Positions 16,791 through 24,773 of a stretch of 36,780 nt of DNA are shown piece after piece. The stretch spans positions 1 through 36,780 of the IMG/VR virus record IMGVR_UViG_3300044825_001963. One strand, written 5' to 3'. Source of the DNA: a virus. A model generated the notes under the pieces. It was not told the origin of the DNA and searched no databases. It worked only from the letters and a program-made list of their open reading frames with translations. The first letter of the stretch is position 1; every line of letters starts with the position of its first letter. Made by a program: the position numbers and the translations under genes.

Positions 16791-17598
16791 TCACTGTCTC
16801 CTTTGTGAATTCAGGTGTGAACTTGGCGTACACCTTCTCGGTTATAACGCTACTGGAATGACCCAGCAACTTGCTGACTCTCAGTATCGGCACGCCAGAG
16901 CTAACAAGGTTCGTTGCCACGCTGTGCCGGATGATGTGCGGCGTGATTGTAGTTGGCAGGCCAGCGGCGACCATCAGCTTGCGCCACTGATAGTTCAATG
17001 ACATCGGCCTCCTGCCGTTCTGGGCGACGACCAACTTGTCTCCGTCGAGAACTCGGTGCGCCATCATGTATTCGTACAAGTCGTCGTTCATCGCCACATC
17101 AGCCACGCACTTCTGCCGAGACTTCCTGTTGGCGCTGAAGTAGATGCAACGACCATCCAGGTCTACGTCCTTCCAGCGGAGAGAGATGACCGCACCGGAT
17201 CTCTGCCCAGTATTGCAGAGCAGCATGCAGTACATCTCCATCCACTGTCCAAACTTGTGAGCTTCATTCAGCACCAAGCCCATCTGATCCCATGTGATCC
17301 ACTGCTTTCTCGGCGCGGATTCCTTAGGTAGTTCGATGTACGGCTTGTTCGTGATCTGACCGCACTTCCATGCAGTGTTGATAGCGGCGATCAATGCCTG
17401 AAGATCTCTACGGATCGTTGAGGACGACAACTTCGCCAACCCCTTGGTGGCCTCTCGAATAACGGAAGGCCGGAGGTTGTCTACGAGGATGCCGTCGAGT
17501 GCTTTCAGGTGCCGATGCGCTAGCTCCTGTCTTTTCCAGAAGAGAATGTCGTCGCTACATTCTCTCCTGTACAACTCCCAAACATCTCCCACTAGCAT
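16747..17598 (-). CDS. Tyrosine recombinase / phage integrase
   Basis: 283 residues from ATG 17598, AGGAG 7 nt upstream. N-terminal core-binding SAM-like domain about 1-90, catalytic domain about 100-275. Catalytic set visible: R133 (TGQRSGAVISLRW), K159 (NRKSRQK), H221 and R224 (HIIRHS), H247 (LGHSS), Y257 nucleophile (EKVYAKF). This makes it a site-specific recombinase able to integrate or resolve DNA. The short N-terminus lacks an obvious arm-binding domain, which is seen in some phage integrases and in XerC/D-like resolvases. It lies inside the replication operon rather than at a genome edge, so a role in dimer or concatemer resolution is an alternative to lysogeny. No attachment site could be identified. 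Confidence 0.93.
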   Translation of the reverse strand: MLVGDVWELYRRECSDDILFWKRQELAHRHLKALDGILVDNLRPSVIREATKGLAKLSSSTIRRDLQALIAAINTAWKCGQITNKPYIELPKESAPRKQWITWDQMGLVLNEAHKFGQWMEMYCMLLCNTGQRSGAVISLRWKDVDLDGRCIYFSANRKSRQKCVADVAMNDDLYEYMMAHRVLDGDKLVVAQNGRRPMSLNYQWRKLMVAAGLPTTITPHIIRHSVATNLVSSGVPILRVSKLLGHSSSVITEKVYAKFTPEFTKETVNAIRINGNSDRPRA

Positions 17599-18437
17599 TG
17601 CACAACTCCTGGAACTTCGATCTTGTGTGCGTGTCCAAGGATTGCAATCGGATACGGCTGCGGGGGTTCGACTCCGAACTCATGCTTGTACGCTACAGCG
17701 TGCCAGTGAGACAGGAACATCTTCACGGCGTACCGCTCGGCGCGTTGCTCGATGTGAGCAGGAGGCAGCATGCCGATACTGTATGCCTTGTAGGCATCGG
17801 TATCCTTGCCAATCTTGAACTTCTCCAACTTGGCGATGGCTTGATCGATGAACGCGCCAGCCTCGTTGCGCTCCATCTCCAGGCGCTTGCGCTCTGAGTA
17901 GATGTGACCATAGAAGCACTTGTCGCTCTTGTGGAACTTCATAAAGCTCTGCCCGATCTTCCAGCACAGAACCTTGAGCTTGGCGTTGAATGGGCGCCTC
18001 TCGCCCTTTTTCCACTCCATGCGCGGGTCCAGCCCGGCGAAGGACCAGATATGACCTACGGTCGGAGCCTTGCGGATATCGATGTGCGCCAGTAAACCGG
18101 CGCTAATGACAGGGCCAATCCCATGCTGCGACTTCGCCCACACGCTAACCGGGCTGACATCGGTCCACCAATCCAGCGCGCGCTTGATTTGACCTTCCAT
18201 GGTTTCATGCTGAGTGAACAACCACTTCAGCACCTCACATGGCTCATCGACCCCTCCCTTACTCACGCTGCGGACTTGGCTAGCCGCTGCGATCCGGTAG
18301 TCCTGGATGGTGTAGTATGCGTCCACCAGGAACCGGGCTTCGTCCCGAGACATGGACCTGACCCCTTTCTTGATGTCGCTCGTCAGCCGATTGACGGCTT
18401 CCATGGATACGATTGAAGGAACTTCTTGCTGAATCAT
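17592..18437 (-). CDS. Orphan IS110/IS116-type transposase C-terminal (Transposase_20-like) domain protein
   Basis: 281 residues. ATG at 18437 is chosen over ATG 18443 because AGGAG is 7 nt from it but only 1 nt from the earlier one. Around residues 107-165 it has the helix-hairpin-helix-like signature of IS110-family C-terminal domains: GIGPVISAGLLAHI, then WSFAGLDPRMEWKKG. The N-terminal DEDD RuvC-like half of true IS110 transposases is absent, and the G-x-S type serine region expected after GLDP reads EWKKGERRPFN, so the recombination serine seems missing. The flanks carry no insertion-sequence ends. Probably a phage DNA-binding protein working with the neighbouring recombinase or RuvC-like nuclease; this is inference. 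Confidence 0.75.
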   Translation of the reverse strand: MIQQEVPSIVSMEAVNRLTSDIKKGVRSMSRDEARFLVDAYYTIQDYRIAAASQVRSVSKGGVDEPCEVLKWLFTQHETMEGQIKRALDWWTDVSPVSVWAKSQHGIGPVISAGLLAHIDIRKAPTVGHIWSFAGLDPRMEWKKGERRPFNAKLKVLCWKIGQSFMKFHKSDKCFYGHIYSERKRLEMERNEAGAFIDQAIAKLEKFKIGKDTDAYKAYSIGMLPPAHIEQRAERYAVKMFLSHWHAVAYKHEFGVEPPQPYPIAILGHAHKIEVPGVVQC

Positions 18438-18526
18438 TTGCATTCTCCTGTGTTGGCTTTCGCTTTCTTCGTTGGTGTATTCACTGCTTGTGGCTCACTC
18501 GTTTTTCGTGTGTTGTCTTCGTTCAT
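18434..18526 (-). CDS. Possible 30-residue basic leader peptide gene
   Basis: ATG at 18526 opens a 30-codon frame rich in Lys/Thr/Glu (starts MNEDNTRKTSE, ends NTGECK). Its TGA overlaps the ATG at 18437 of the next gene in the classic ATGA arrangement, which is the main support. The ribosome site is weak (GAGAG). It may be a small coupled peptide or simply a leader. Confidence 0.3.
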   Translation of the reverse strand: MNEDNTRKTSEPQAVNTPTKKAKANTGECK

Positions 18527-18579
18527 GGATCTCTCGGAAGCAGTGTGATTTCAGTACCAGTGGATCGTTCACGGTTGTT

Positions 18580-18608
18580 GTAATATCGGACGGGATGACT
18601 CACTCTAA
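18580..18608 (-). promoter_or_regulatory. Candidate sigma70-like promoter, leftward
   Basis: On the reverse strand TTAGAG and TATTAC are separated by 17 bp (-35 at 18603-18608, -10 at 18580-18585) in the 150-base gap upstream of the IS110-domain gene. Matches to consensus are 3/6 and 4/6, so the call is weak. Position before a multi-gene leftward block supports it. Confidence 0.3.
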
Positions 18609-18678
18609 TAGCATGGGGATTCGCCGTTGATGGTTCGCTCAGGCAGGATGTGATTTCTGTTGCTTTGGCTGAAGCGGG

Positions 18679-18957
18679 TTACTCCCAGGGGGCTTTGCTG
18701 GCGGCAGCGGGGGCGGACTGCTGCTTGGGCACGAACGGCGTGGAAGCCTTGAGGCTCAGGAAGCTGGTGCCCTTGGAGGAGGTGCGGTTCCACCCAGCGA
18801 AGTCCAGCTTGGCAGGCTTGCCTTCCTTCAACTGCTTGACGAGATAGGAGATCACGTCAGTGCTGAGCTCGATTTCGCCCTTCCAGTCAGGGGCCTTCTC
18901 GGTGGTCTTGCGGTTGTTCAAGAACAGAGCGCCGCTATCCAGATATTTGTTTTCCAT
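18679..18957 (-). CDS. Conserved small phage protein next to ERF (unknown function)
   Basis: 92 residues from ATG 18957 with AAAGGAG 8 nt upstream. N-terminal SGALFLNNRKTTEKAPDWKG resembles a very common phage family (SGALFKNxxKxxDxHPDYxG pattern) usually found beside recombination and single-strand-DNA proteins. A central KPAKLDFAGW...GTSFLSLKAS beta region and an Ala/Pro/Gln-rich acidic-ended tail recall single-strand-binding proteins in layout. The function is not established. It lies directly downstream of ERF. Confidence 0.75.
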   Translation of the reverse strand: MENKYLDSGALFLNNRKTTEKAPDWKGEIELSTDVISYLVKQLKEGKPAKLDFAGWNRTSSKGTSFLSLKASTPFVPKQQSAPAAASKAPWE

Positions 18958-18972
18958 GTGTGTGTTTCTCCT

Positions 18973-19659
18973 TTACTTGAGGTGCTTGGTTGCGTTGATG
19001 AAAGCGGACATGACATCGTTCTCACGATCCGCGAAATGAATCTTGATCTGGCTGATTTCAGGGGCATAGCGATGCCACACCTGCTTGGCCTCTTCCTTGC
19101 CTTGGCAGTGCGACAGTTCTTCCTGGACCTGCGCGATGAAGGAATCGACGTTGATCGACGGCGCTTCAACCTTCGGCGCTTCCTGCTTGGGCTGAACCTG
19201 CGGCTTCACCTGCTGCCTCTGGGGCTCGAATGTCCGATCCTCCTGGGTCTTGTCGTCCCGTTCAGGATCGTCGCCAGTCTCAAGCTGGAACGTCTTGAGC
19301 AGGAAGTACTTGTTCGCCCCGGTCAGCGCCTTGTAGATCCCCTTGTCCCCGATCACACCCTTGCTGGAGCGGTCGTTGCCGCAGCCAACGAAGTGGCAAA
19401 CGATCTCCTCGCCGGAGGAATGGAGGATCCGGTACTGAACCTTCACGGTGGTGTTGCCGAACTCGTCAGGCGAGGTGTGCTCGACAACATCGGAGATGAT
19501 CACCAGTTCATTGGCAATCAAATGGGGGCGCAGGGCATTGAGCGCATCGCCCTCTGTCGCGTACTTGTATCCATGAAACTCGTTCTTGCCAGCCTTCTGC
19601 ACGAACGAAACACCAGCCATCACCTTGACGATGGCCTTCGTTATGTTGCTAATCTGCAT
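18973..19659 (-). CDS. erf: ERF-family single-strand DNA annealing recombinase
   Basis: 228 residues from ATG 19659 with AAGGAG. ERF proteins anneal complementary single strands in phage recombination and genome circularisation. Signature: HGYKYATEGDALNALRP in the N-terminal third, beta-strands with GNTTVKVQYRI, then GDKGIYKALTGANKYFLLKT and LETGDDPE, the conserved end of the ERF core (about residues 110-135). A Gln/Pro/Lys-rich linker and a C-terminal helical domain follow. The gene overlaps the PD-(D/E)XK nuclease by 11 bp, giving the usual exonuclease-annealing protein pair. Confidence 0.93.
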   Translation of the reverse strand: MQISNITKAIVKVMAGVSFVQKAGKNEFHGYKYATEGDALNALRPHLIANELVIISDVVEHTSPDEFGNTTVKVQYRILHSSGEEIVCHFVGCGNDRSSKGVIGDKGIYKALTGANKYFLLKTFQLETGDDPERDDKTQEDRTFEPQRQQVKPQVQPKQEAPKVEAPSINVDSFIAQVQEELSHCQGKEEAKQVWHRYAPEISQIKIHFADRENDVMSAFINATKHLK

Positions 19660-20578
19660 ACGGATCGTCTCCTTCTTTCCTTGCGGTAATCATTACCAAT
19701 CTCTCATGCTCTCGCTGCTCACAGACACGGGCGACACCGCAGTAGTTGGCCTCGCACTTCTTCGGAGTGCCGTATCTGATTGCTACGATTGCATTCCCTA
19801 CCTGCTCGGCGTGCTCCTCGGCTTGCTCGAAGGTATCGTGCAACCGCAGCGCCCTCTTGCCACCCTTCTTGACTACGGCATACCGATCAGGCTCTCGCCA
19901 CTGCTCCTCGTAGGTGCATAGCGGAGGCGGCTCACCGACTACCCAGTCTGCTTCGGCGTCCTGGTGAACCTTCACTCGCTGCTTTAGGTACGCTTCCTGC
20001 TGAGAGATCGGCCACAGCTTTATATCGTACACCTTGATGCCACAATCTCCCGGCGCTGGCTTCTTGAACAGGTTGCGCTTGTGATCCCGCAGGATGGCAA
20101 CGACCCGGGCCTTCGTCACCTTCTTGCCTGTGCATTTGTAAACGAGGTAGGCGTAGCAGTTCAACTGCTTCTCCCACTCGCCGCTGTACCCCTTTGAAAC
20201 CTTCGAGGAGGTGGTGACCTTCCAGTCGTAGATCCAGATCGATCCATCCGGCTGCGGCACCTGGAGATCCACCTGCCCAGAGATGATCCACCCACCGATT
20301 GTCGTGAAGTACCGCTCCTCTACGATGTAGCTCTCGTCATACTGAGAGAGGATGTTCTGCGCGTGAGAGTGCCATGCCGTTCCCAGCGATGTCCACAATC
20401 TGTCGATCACATCCTCGTCAGAACCACTCTTCGCAAGCAGCCTCACTCGCGGAGCTCCCATCAAGCCCGTCACCGATGCGTTCGCTGGGCCCTTGGTGTA
20501 CATGTCGGCAGTGAGCACCGCTGCCACTGGCTCCGGCAGATTGTGCCGATTGCTGTACGATGTTGTAGATTGCGTCAT
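19649..20578 (-). CDS. PD-(D/E)XK nuclease (RecB/Cas4-like exonuclease)
   Basis: 309 residues from ATG 20578, GAGG about 8 nt upstream. The family provides resected ends for the annealing protein. N-terminal NLPEPVAAVLTADMY and ASVTGLMGAPR are typical of the phage family; catalytic core GQVDLQ (Asp) then IYDWKVT (D-x-K) near residues 120-140, followed by a QLNCYAYLV helix. Cysteines near the C-terminus (CEANYCGVARVC) resemble the Fe-S cluster cysteines of RecB/Cas4 relatives, although a fourth Cys is not obvious and C235 may contribute. It lies upstream of ERF and its first 161 bp overlap the RHH regulator gene. Confidence 0.9.
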   Translation of the reverse strand: MTQSTTSYSNRHNLPEPVAAVLTADMYTKGPANASVTGLMGAPRVRLLAKSGSDEDVIDRLWTSLGTAWHSHAQNILSQYDESYIVEERYFTTIGGWIISGQVDLQVPQPDGSIWIYDWKVTTSSKVSKGYSGEWEKQLNCYAYLVYKCTGKKVTKARVVAILRDHKRNLFKKPAPGDCGIKVYDIKLWPISQQEAYLKQRVKVHQDAEADWVVGEPPPLCTYEEQWREPDRYAVVKKGGKRALRLHDTFEQAEEHAEQVGNAIVAIRYGTPKKCEANYCGVARVCEQREHERLVMITARKEGDDPYAD

Positions 20579-20672
20579 TCACCAACCTCTTCACTGTTGT
20601 TGATCGTTCAATTGCTTGAAGTTTGAGTTGCTTGTGCAGTCCGTCATCGAGCTCTATGGTTAATCGCGCCAT
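20418..20672 (-). CDS. Ribbon-helix-helix (Arc/CopG-like) regulator, probably leaderless
   Basis: 84 residues from ATG 20672. Residues 1-41 are a full ribbon-helix-helix: beta strand ARLTIELDD, helix GLHKQLKLQAIERS, turn, helix TVKRLVNDAIYNIVQQ. Residues 42-84 are read out of frame from the start of the nuclease gene and are low-complexity, so the overlap is 161 bp. There is no ribosome site; a -10-like TATGCT ends 6 nt before the ATG, suggesting a leaderless mRNA as in some phage repressors. The gene diverges from the primase-helicase gene and faces a short AC/GT-rich spacer, so autoregulation and control of both directions is likely (inference). Confidence 0.8.
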   Translation of the reverse strand: MARLTIELDDGLHKQLKLQAIERSTTVKRLVNDAIYNIVQQSAQSAGASGSGAHCRHVHQGPSERIGDGLDGSSASEAACEEWF

Positions 20673-20753
20673 GACTAAGCATACACATTAACACAAAACC
20701 ACACAAGCACAAAAGTGTGTTCGATTGTGCCCATCCTGGTGTACCATTTGGAA
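20673..20753. promoter_or_regulatory. Divergent control region with candidate operators and leaderless promoter
   Basis: 81 bases between the RHH gene and the primase-helicase ATG. Leftward: TTGTGT (reverse of 20701-20706) and TATGCT (reverse of 20678-20683), 17 bp apart, put transcription start at or next to the RHH ATG. The spacer has repeated ACACA/CACAA words and an inverted pair CACAC...GTGTG (about 20701-20721), as expected for tandem RHH operators. No equally good rightward promoter was found. Confidence 0.5.
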
Positions 20754-22502
20754 ATGCGACCAACACCGGAACTGCGGGAGCTAGCAGAGCAGTTCGTGGA
20801 GAGTGGGCGTGGATCATTGAGAACCACATGCCCAGAGTGCAGTCCAAACAGAAGGCACCACAACGCACACGAACCTGTATTGTCATGGAGCCAGGGAGAC
20901 AGGGGTCCAGTCTTCTATTGTCACCACTGCGGGATTAAAGGAGCCGTTAATAACATGAATCTCGAAGACTTTGATTCTTTATTCAACAACCAACCAAGTC
21001 AACTAGAGTTGTCCCTGCCTGAGCCCGGGGAGGGCGGCATCCGGTTGCAACTAGACCACATCGACTACCTGAAGCGGCGCGGCATCTCAATCGAGACAGC
21101 CACGAAGGCGGAACTGTTTTCTGTGCGGAAGTTCTTCCGACAAGGGGGCGACCTGGACTGTATCGCGTTCCCCTACTTCGATACTGATGGCGTGCTCGTG
21201 TCTTCCAAGTACCGTGCAACTACGGTAAAGACCTTCTCGCAGGATGCCGGGGCTGGGGGCCTGCTGTTTGGATTGAAGCAGGAGTTCGATCCGCGAGAGC
21301 CGCTCGTCATCTGTGAGGGGGAGATGGACGCCGTCTCTGTGTGTGAGGCGGGGATCAAGAACTGGGTGAGTGTTCCCTCCGGCGCTCCCGGCAAGGGGGA
21401 GAAGAACAACTCCCAAAGATTTAGTTGGATCTCCGAATTGGAGGAGTTCCTGGGGAAGTTTAAGTCCTTCGTGCTGGCTACCGACAACGATGGACCCGGC
21501 AAAGCCTTGCAGGAAGAGCTCGGGCGCAGGTTGGGTCGGTCCAAGTGCAGCACTGTTAAGTACCCAGATGGCTGCAAGGATGCGAACGATGTTCTTGTAA
21601 AGCATGGAATCTCCGTGTTGGCGAATGTGATTTACGGTGCGAAGCCAATGCCTATGACATCTCTCTATAGCGCCGATCACTACTTCGATCAGGTCATGGA
21701 CCTGTTCACTAAAGGCGACGGCAAGGGCGAGAGCACTGGCTTTTCTGGCGTGGACGAATTGTACACCGTTGCGCGAGGGCAGATGACGGTGGTGACTGGT
21801 ATTCCTTCAAGCGGGAAGAGCAACTTCCTGGACCAGATCATGGTGAATCTGGCGCGGAATCAGGGCTGGAGGTTTGCGATAGCCAGCATGGAGAACGAAC
21901 CTGCCAAGCATATCGCCAAGCTGTCTGAGATGTACGTACGCAAACCCTTCTTCCAGCAGTGGCCTGGGTGCATGACCCTGGACGAAGCCAGAGGAGCGCA
22001 TGCTTGGTGCCAGGATCACTTCAACTTCATCGACTTCAGCACGTCGAAGGATCTGCCCACGCTGGACAGCTTGCTGGATAGAGCGAACGCTGCCGTCCTT
22101 AGATTCGGTATCGACGGATTGGTTATTGATCCGTACAACTGTATCGAGATCGGCAGAAGCAAAGAGTTGAACGAGACGGAAGCTGTCAGCAATATGCTGT
22201 CGCGCATCTCTGCCTTCGCGAAGGCGTCGAACATTCACGTCTGGTTCGTCGCGCACCCGCAGAAGATGCAGCGGGAGTTCTCGTCGAGCAACACCGTCCC
22301 GGGTGGGTATGACATCTCAGGATCGGCGCATTGGTTCAACAAGACTGACGTAGGCCTGACCGTACACCGCAAGGATATGGACGGGTACGTCGAGGTTCAC
22401 TGCTGGAAGTGCAGGTTCAAGTGGGTAGGGCGGCAGGGGATGACGCGCCTGAAGTACGACATCCCCACCAGCACCTACTACGAACTACCGAAGGAGACCT
22501 AA
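20754..22502 (+). CDS. Bifunctional DNA primase-helicase (T7 gp4-like)
   Basis: 582 residues from ATG 20754. Alternative GTG starts extend up to 13 codons, but none has a better ribosome site. It makes RNA primers and unwinds DNA at the fork. Domains: zinc-binding C26-x2-C29...C56-x2-C59 (TCPEC, FYCHHCG); TOPRIM with EGEMDAVSV (about 187) and ATDNDGPG; RecA/DnaB-type helicase with Walker A GIPSSGKSN (about 349-357), Walker B DGLVIDPYN, and FVAHPQKM with later SGSAHWFNKTD motifs. The length fits the T7-like fusion. It lies alone rightward between two leftward blocks, and its stop overlaps the convergent gene by 4 bp. Confidence 0.95.
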   Translation: MRPTPELRELAEQFVESGRGSLRTTCPECSPNRRHHNAHEPVLSWSQGDRGPVFYCHHCGIKGAVNNMNLEDFDSLFNNQPSQLELSLPEPGEGGIRLQLDHIDYLKRRGISIETATKAELFSVRKFFRQGGDLDCIAFPYFDTDGVLVSSKYRATTVKTFSQDAGAGGLLFGLKQEFDPREPLVICEGEMDAVSVCEAGIKNWVSVPSGAPGKGEKNNSQRFSWISELEEFLGKFKSFVLATDNDGPGKALQEELGRRLGRSKCSTVKYPDGCKDANDVLVKHGISVLANVIYGAKPMPMTSLYSADHYFDQVMDLFTKGDGKGESTGFSGVDELYTVARGQMTVVTGIPSSGKSNFLDQIMVNLARNQGWRFAIASMENEPAKHIAKLSEMYVRKPFFQQWPGCMTLDEARGAHAWCQDHFNFIDFSTSKDLPTLDSLLDRANAAVLRFGIDGLVIDPYNCIEIGRSKELNETEAVSNMLSRISAFAKASNIHVWFVAHPQKMQREFSSSNTVPGGYDISGSAHWFNKTDVGLTVHRKDMDGYVEVHCWKCRFKWVGRQGMTRLKYDIPTSTYYELPKET

Positions 22503-23569
22503 GACGTTGCCAGCATGCGTGCGAGGGCCTTGGTCTTGGTGGTGGCGATCAGGTCTTCGCACTTCATTCTGGCGCGGAGTAGCAGGTTGCTCGTACCGCT
22601 TTCAGAAATCAAGCACACGGCTCTCTTTGATGCGCCTCTTGAATTGGTTTCCATCCGCTCGTCAACGCAGATATACCCGTAGAGATTCAGGTTCCTGTTG
22701 AGCAGCCTGATGCAGTACGTTTCACCAATCACCTCCTCGATCACGGCGCAGAAGCAGTTATTGATGCCGAACACAGGGATCACGTTGTCGTCGTTGATGT
22801 CGATCCCCTTCAGGCTGATCTCCTTGGTTACCGCGCCGCTCTTGTTGTACACGTTGATCTGCTGCTTGTCGTAGAAGTACGTCCACCCATCACGACTGCT
22901 GTTGTGTGTCGGTGCGCCGTCCCTCGAAAGAGATCCGCAGGACTGGTGCCACGCGCTGACGAACGAGCCGAGCTTCCACGGTTTGCTGCTCGTGCCTTTG
23001 GTGGTGCGGAGGTACATGCGCTCCCGGGTGGAGAATTGATCCTTGCGAAGGATGTGGGTGGGGGAGGTGTTGTAATCCTTGAAGAAGGATGGTTTACGAA
23101 ACCCGTATTCCGAAGCCTTTCTGTACGGATACTCTCCCAATCTGTACGGATACTCTCCCAAGATCTGGCTGTACTTTGCACTGAAGCGACCGCACTCCTG
23201 GAGAAAGGATTCCCGAGAGATAGACAGGCCAGACGAGAAGCTGTACTTCAACTCGCCCAGGAACTCCTTCAGCGCGGTCATCCTGAAGTGAGGCAGGGAG
23301 GACGGGACTGTCTCCAGGAATCGATTTACGATGGCGCGGTATGCCAAACGAGCAAGCACGACACTGGACCCTTCGGCATGCTTGATTGAGAGAATCACAA
23401 AGCTCTCCGGCGGGACCGTGTAAACCACCCGCACCCGGGTGATCTTGTCGGTAAAGTAGTAGTACTGCACCGACCGAGGGGAGGGGGTGCCGGAGACGAC
23501 AACCCCCTGGATAGTGGGGTCGTACCACTCGACCCCTTCCGCCATCATCTTCCTGAAATCGATCTTCAT
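22499..23569 (-). CDS. Unknown 356-residue protein with internal tandem repeat
   Basis: ATG 23569 with AAGGAG right before it; 11 nt after the previous gene. Mixed alpha/beta, rich in Arg/Tyr/Ser; N-terminal half has KMMAEGVEWYDP and YYYFTDKITRVRVVYTVP, the C-terminal half KEISLKGIDINDDNVIPVFG and a basic helical tail. The heptad LGEYPYR occurs twice in tandem, encoded by a perfect 21-bp duplication (23120-23161). No family recognised. It is the last gene of the leftward AAA+/VWA operon, which suggests a partner of that module. Confidence 0.75.
   Translation of the reverse strand: MKIDFRKMMAEGVEWYDPTIQGVVVSGTPSPRSVQYYYFTDKITRVRVVYTVPPESFVILSIKHAEGSSVVLARLAYRAIVNRFLETVPSSLPHFRMTALKEFLGELKYSFSSGLSISRESFLQECGRFSAKYSQILGEYPYRLGEYPYRKASEYGFRKPSFFKDYNTSPTHILRKDQFSTRERMYLRTTKGTSSKPWKLGSFVSAWHQSCGSLSRDGAPTHNSSRDGWTYFYDKQQINVYNKSGAVTKEISLKGIDINDDNVIPVFGINNCFCAVIEEVIGETYCIRLLNRNLNLYGYICVDERMETNSRGASKRAVCLISESGTSNLLLRARMKCEDLIATTKTKALARMLATS
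23120..23161 (-). repeat. Perfect 21-bp tandem duplication inside a gene
   Basis: The 21-base unit (starting TCTGTACGGATACTC) occurs twice head to tail with no mismatch, adding seven codons in frame to the 356-residue protein. Identity at silent positions points to a recent slippage event. Confidence 0.9.
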
Positions 23570-23579
23570 CTCTCTCTCC

Positions 23580-24758
23580 TTAGACCGTCTTGATCTTCAC
23601 GACAGTGCCGAACGGCACGTTGTGGTTGGTGTAGTCGCCGTACTGCATCCAAATGACAGGCACGCCGGGGTCAGGACCGAAGTCGTGGCACATCATGTCC
23701 GTCAGGTAGACGTAGCACTTGGGCTTGATCTCCTTGTCCTGCGCGTACTGGAACACCGGGGAGAACCGGGTGCCACCAGACTGAACCTTCTGCCCGTCGA
23801 GTTCCATCGGGCGACCCGGCTTGTACTGGTCGTGCTTGTAGACATCGTAGTCGCAGTAGAGAACATGCGTCTCCTCGGGGCGAACCTTCGTCAGGAAGTG
23901 GTTAATCATCCCCAAAAAGTTCTCCAGCACATCATGCGGCACAGAACCGGAGGTATCCATGCCGACGACCAGCTTGCCAACGCCATCCCGCAGGACGGAA
24001 GGCAGGTACATGTCCTGCCCCATGAAGCGGCGCGAGGGCTTCTGCCATGTGTAGTCGCGGGGGTAGATCGGCTGCATGAACTTGGCGAAGAGGTGACGGT
24101 AGTCCTCCTCGGGCTCCCGGGCCTTAGCGAGGAGATCCTTGAGGGCACCGGGCATCTTGCCGCAGAACTTGGCGTGGCTCTCAGCCTGCGCCACCTTGAC
24201 CTGGATCTCTTCAGCCAGCGCCGCCTGCTCTTCCTTCGTCATACCATCGGTCGGCAGGACATCGCCCTGCGAGAAGTCTTTGTCGCCGCCCTGTCCGTTG
24301 CTCTGACCCTCGCCACTGCCGGATCCGCCCTTGCACTTCTGCTCAGGCAGCATGTCGTAGATCTGTTCCCATGACAGGCCCTTGTACTTCTGATCGAGCA
24401 GGCAGTTCTTGGGCAACTGGTAGCCGCACTCAGTGATCAACAGGTTGATCGCATAATCCATCGCGATGTTGGCCTTCATGCGGTTGCGGTCGCCCAGGCG
24501 CAGCGGGTGCATCAGCGCAACGTGCATGATCTCGTGGATGGAGACGGCCTTGACTTCTTCGGCAGTCATCTCGGCCACGAACTTGGGGTTGTAGTAGACG
24601 GCCTTGCCATCGGTCGCCATGGTGGGGCAGCGTTCGTCAGCCACCCAGTTCATGCGGAGAGCGAGGGAGCCGAAGAACGGCTCCTGCCCAATCGCCATGC
24701 GGACATTCTGCCGCACGATCTTCGATGCAGCTTCGGCTGCGATAGTCACGGTGTTCAT
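23580..24758 (-). CDS. VWA domain protein with N-terminal zincin (DUF2201-like metallopeptidase/VWA)
   Basis: 392 residues from ATG 24758, AGGAG upstream. N-terminal part: HEIMH at 75-79 with AMDYAIN about 99-105, the pattern of DUF2201 putative metallopeptidases. A Gly/Ser/Gln-rich linker covers about 150-170. The C-terminal VWA fold has a MIDAS: DTSGS (about 267), GGTRF, and YLTDM. VWA proteins of this type partner with MoxR AAA+ ATPases, and such an ATPase is encoded two genes upstream. The pair probably remodels or assembles a protein complex; the target is unknown. Phage N4 carries a comparable MoxR/VWA pair (established knowledge), but the function here is inference. Confidence 0.88.
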   Translation of the reverse strand: MNTVTIAAEAASKIVRQNVRMAIGQEPFFGSLALRMNWVADERCPTMATDGKAVYYNPKFVAEMTAEEVKAVSIHEIMHVALMHPLRLGDRNRMKANIAMDYAINLLITECGYQLPKNCLLDQKYKGLSWEQIYDMLPEQKCKGGSGSGEGQSNGQGGDKDFSQGDVLPTDGMTKEEQAALAEEIQVKVAQAESHAKFCGKMPGALKDLLAKAREPEEDYRHLFAKFMQPIYPRDYTWQKPSRRFMGQDMYLPSVLRDGVGKLVVGMDTSGSVPHDVLENFLGMINHFLTKVRPEETHVLYCDYDVYKHDQYKPGRPMELDGQKVQSGGTRFSPVFQYAQDKEIKPKCYVYLTDMMCHDFGPDPGVPVIWMQYGDYTNHNVPFGTVVKIKTV

Positions 24759-24773
24759 TGTGATCTCCTGTGT

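Noticed and set aside
17592-18437. Insertion sequence of the IS110 family
   Set aside because: No RuvC-like N-terminal domain, no flanking ends and full integration in the phage operon; treated as an orphan domain protein.
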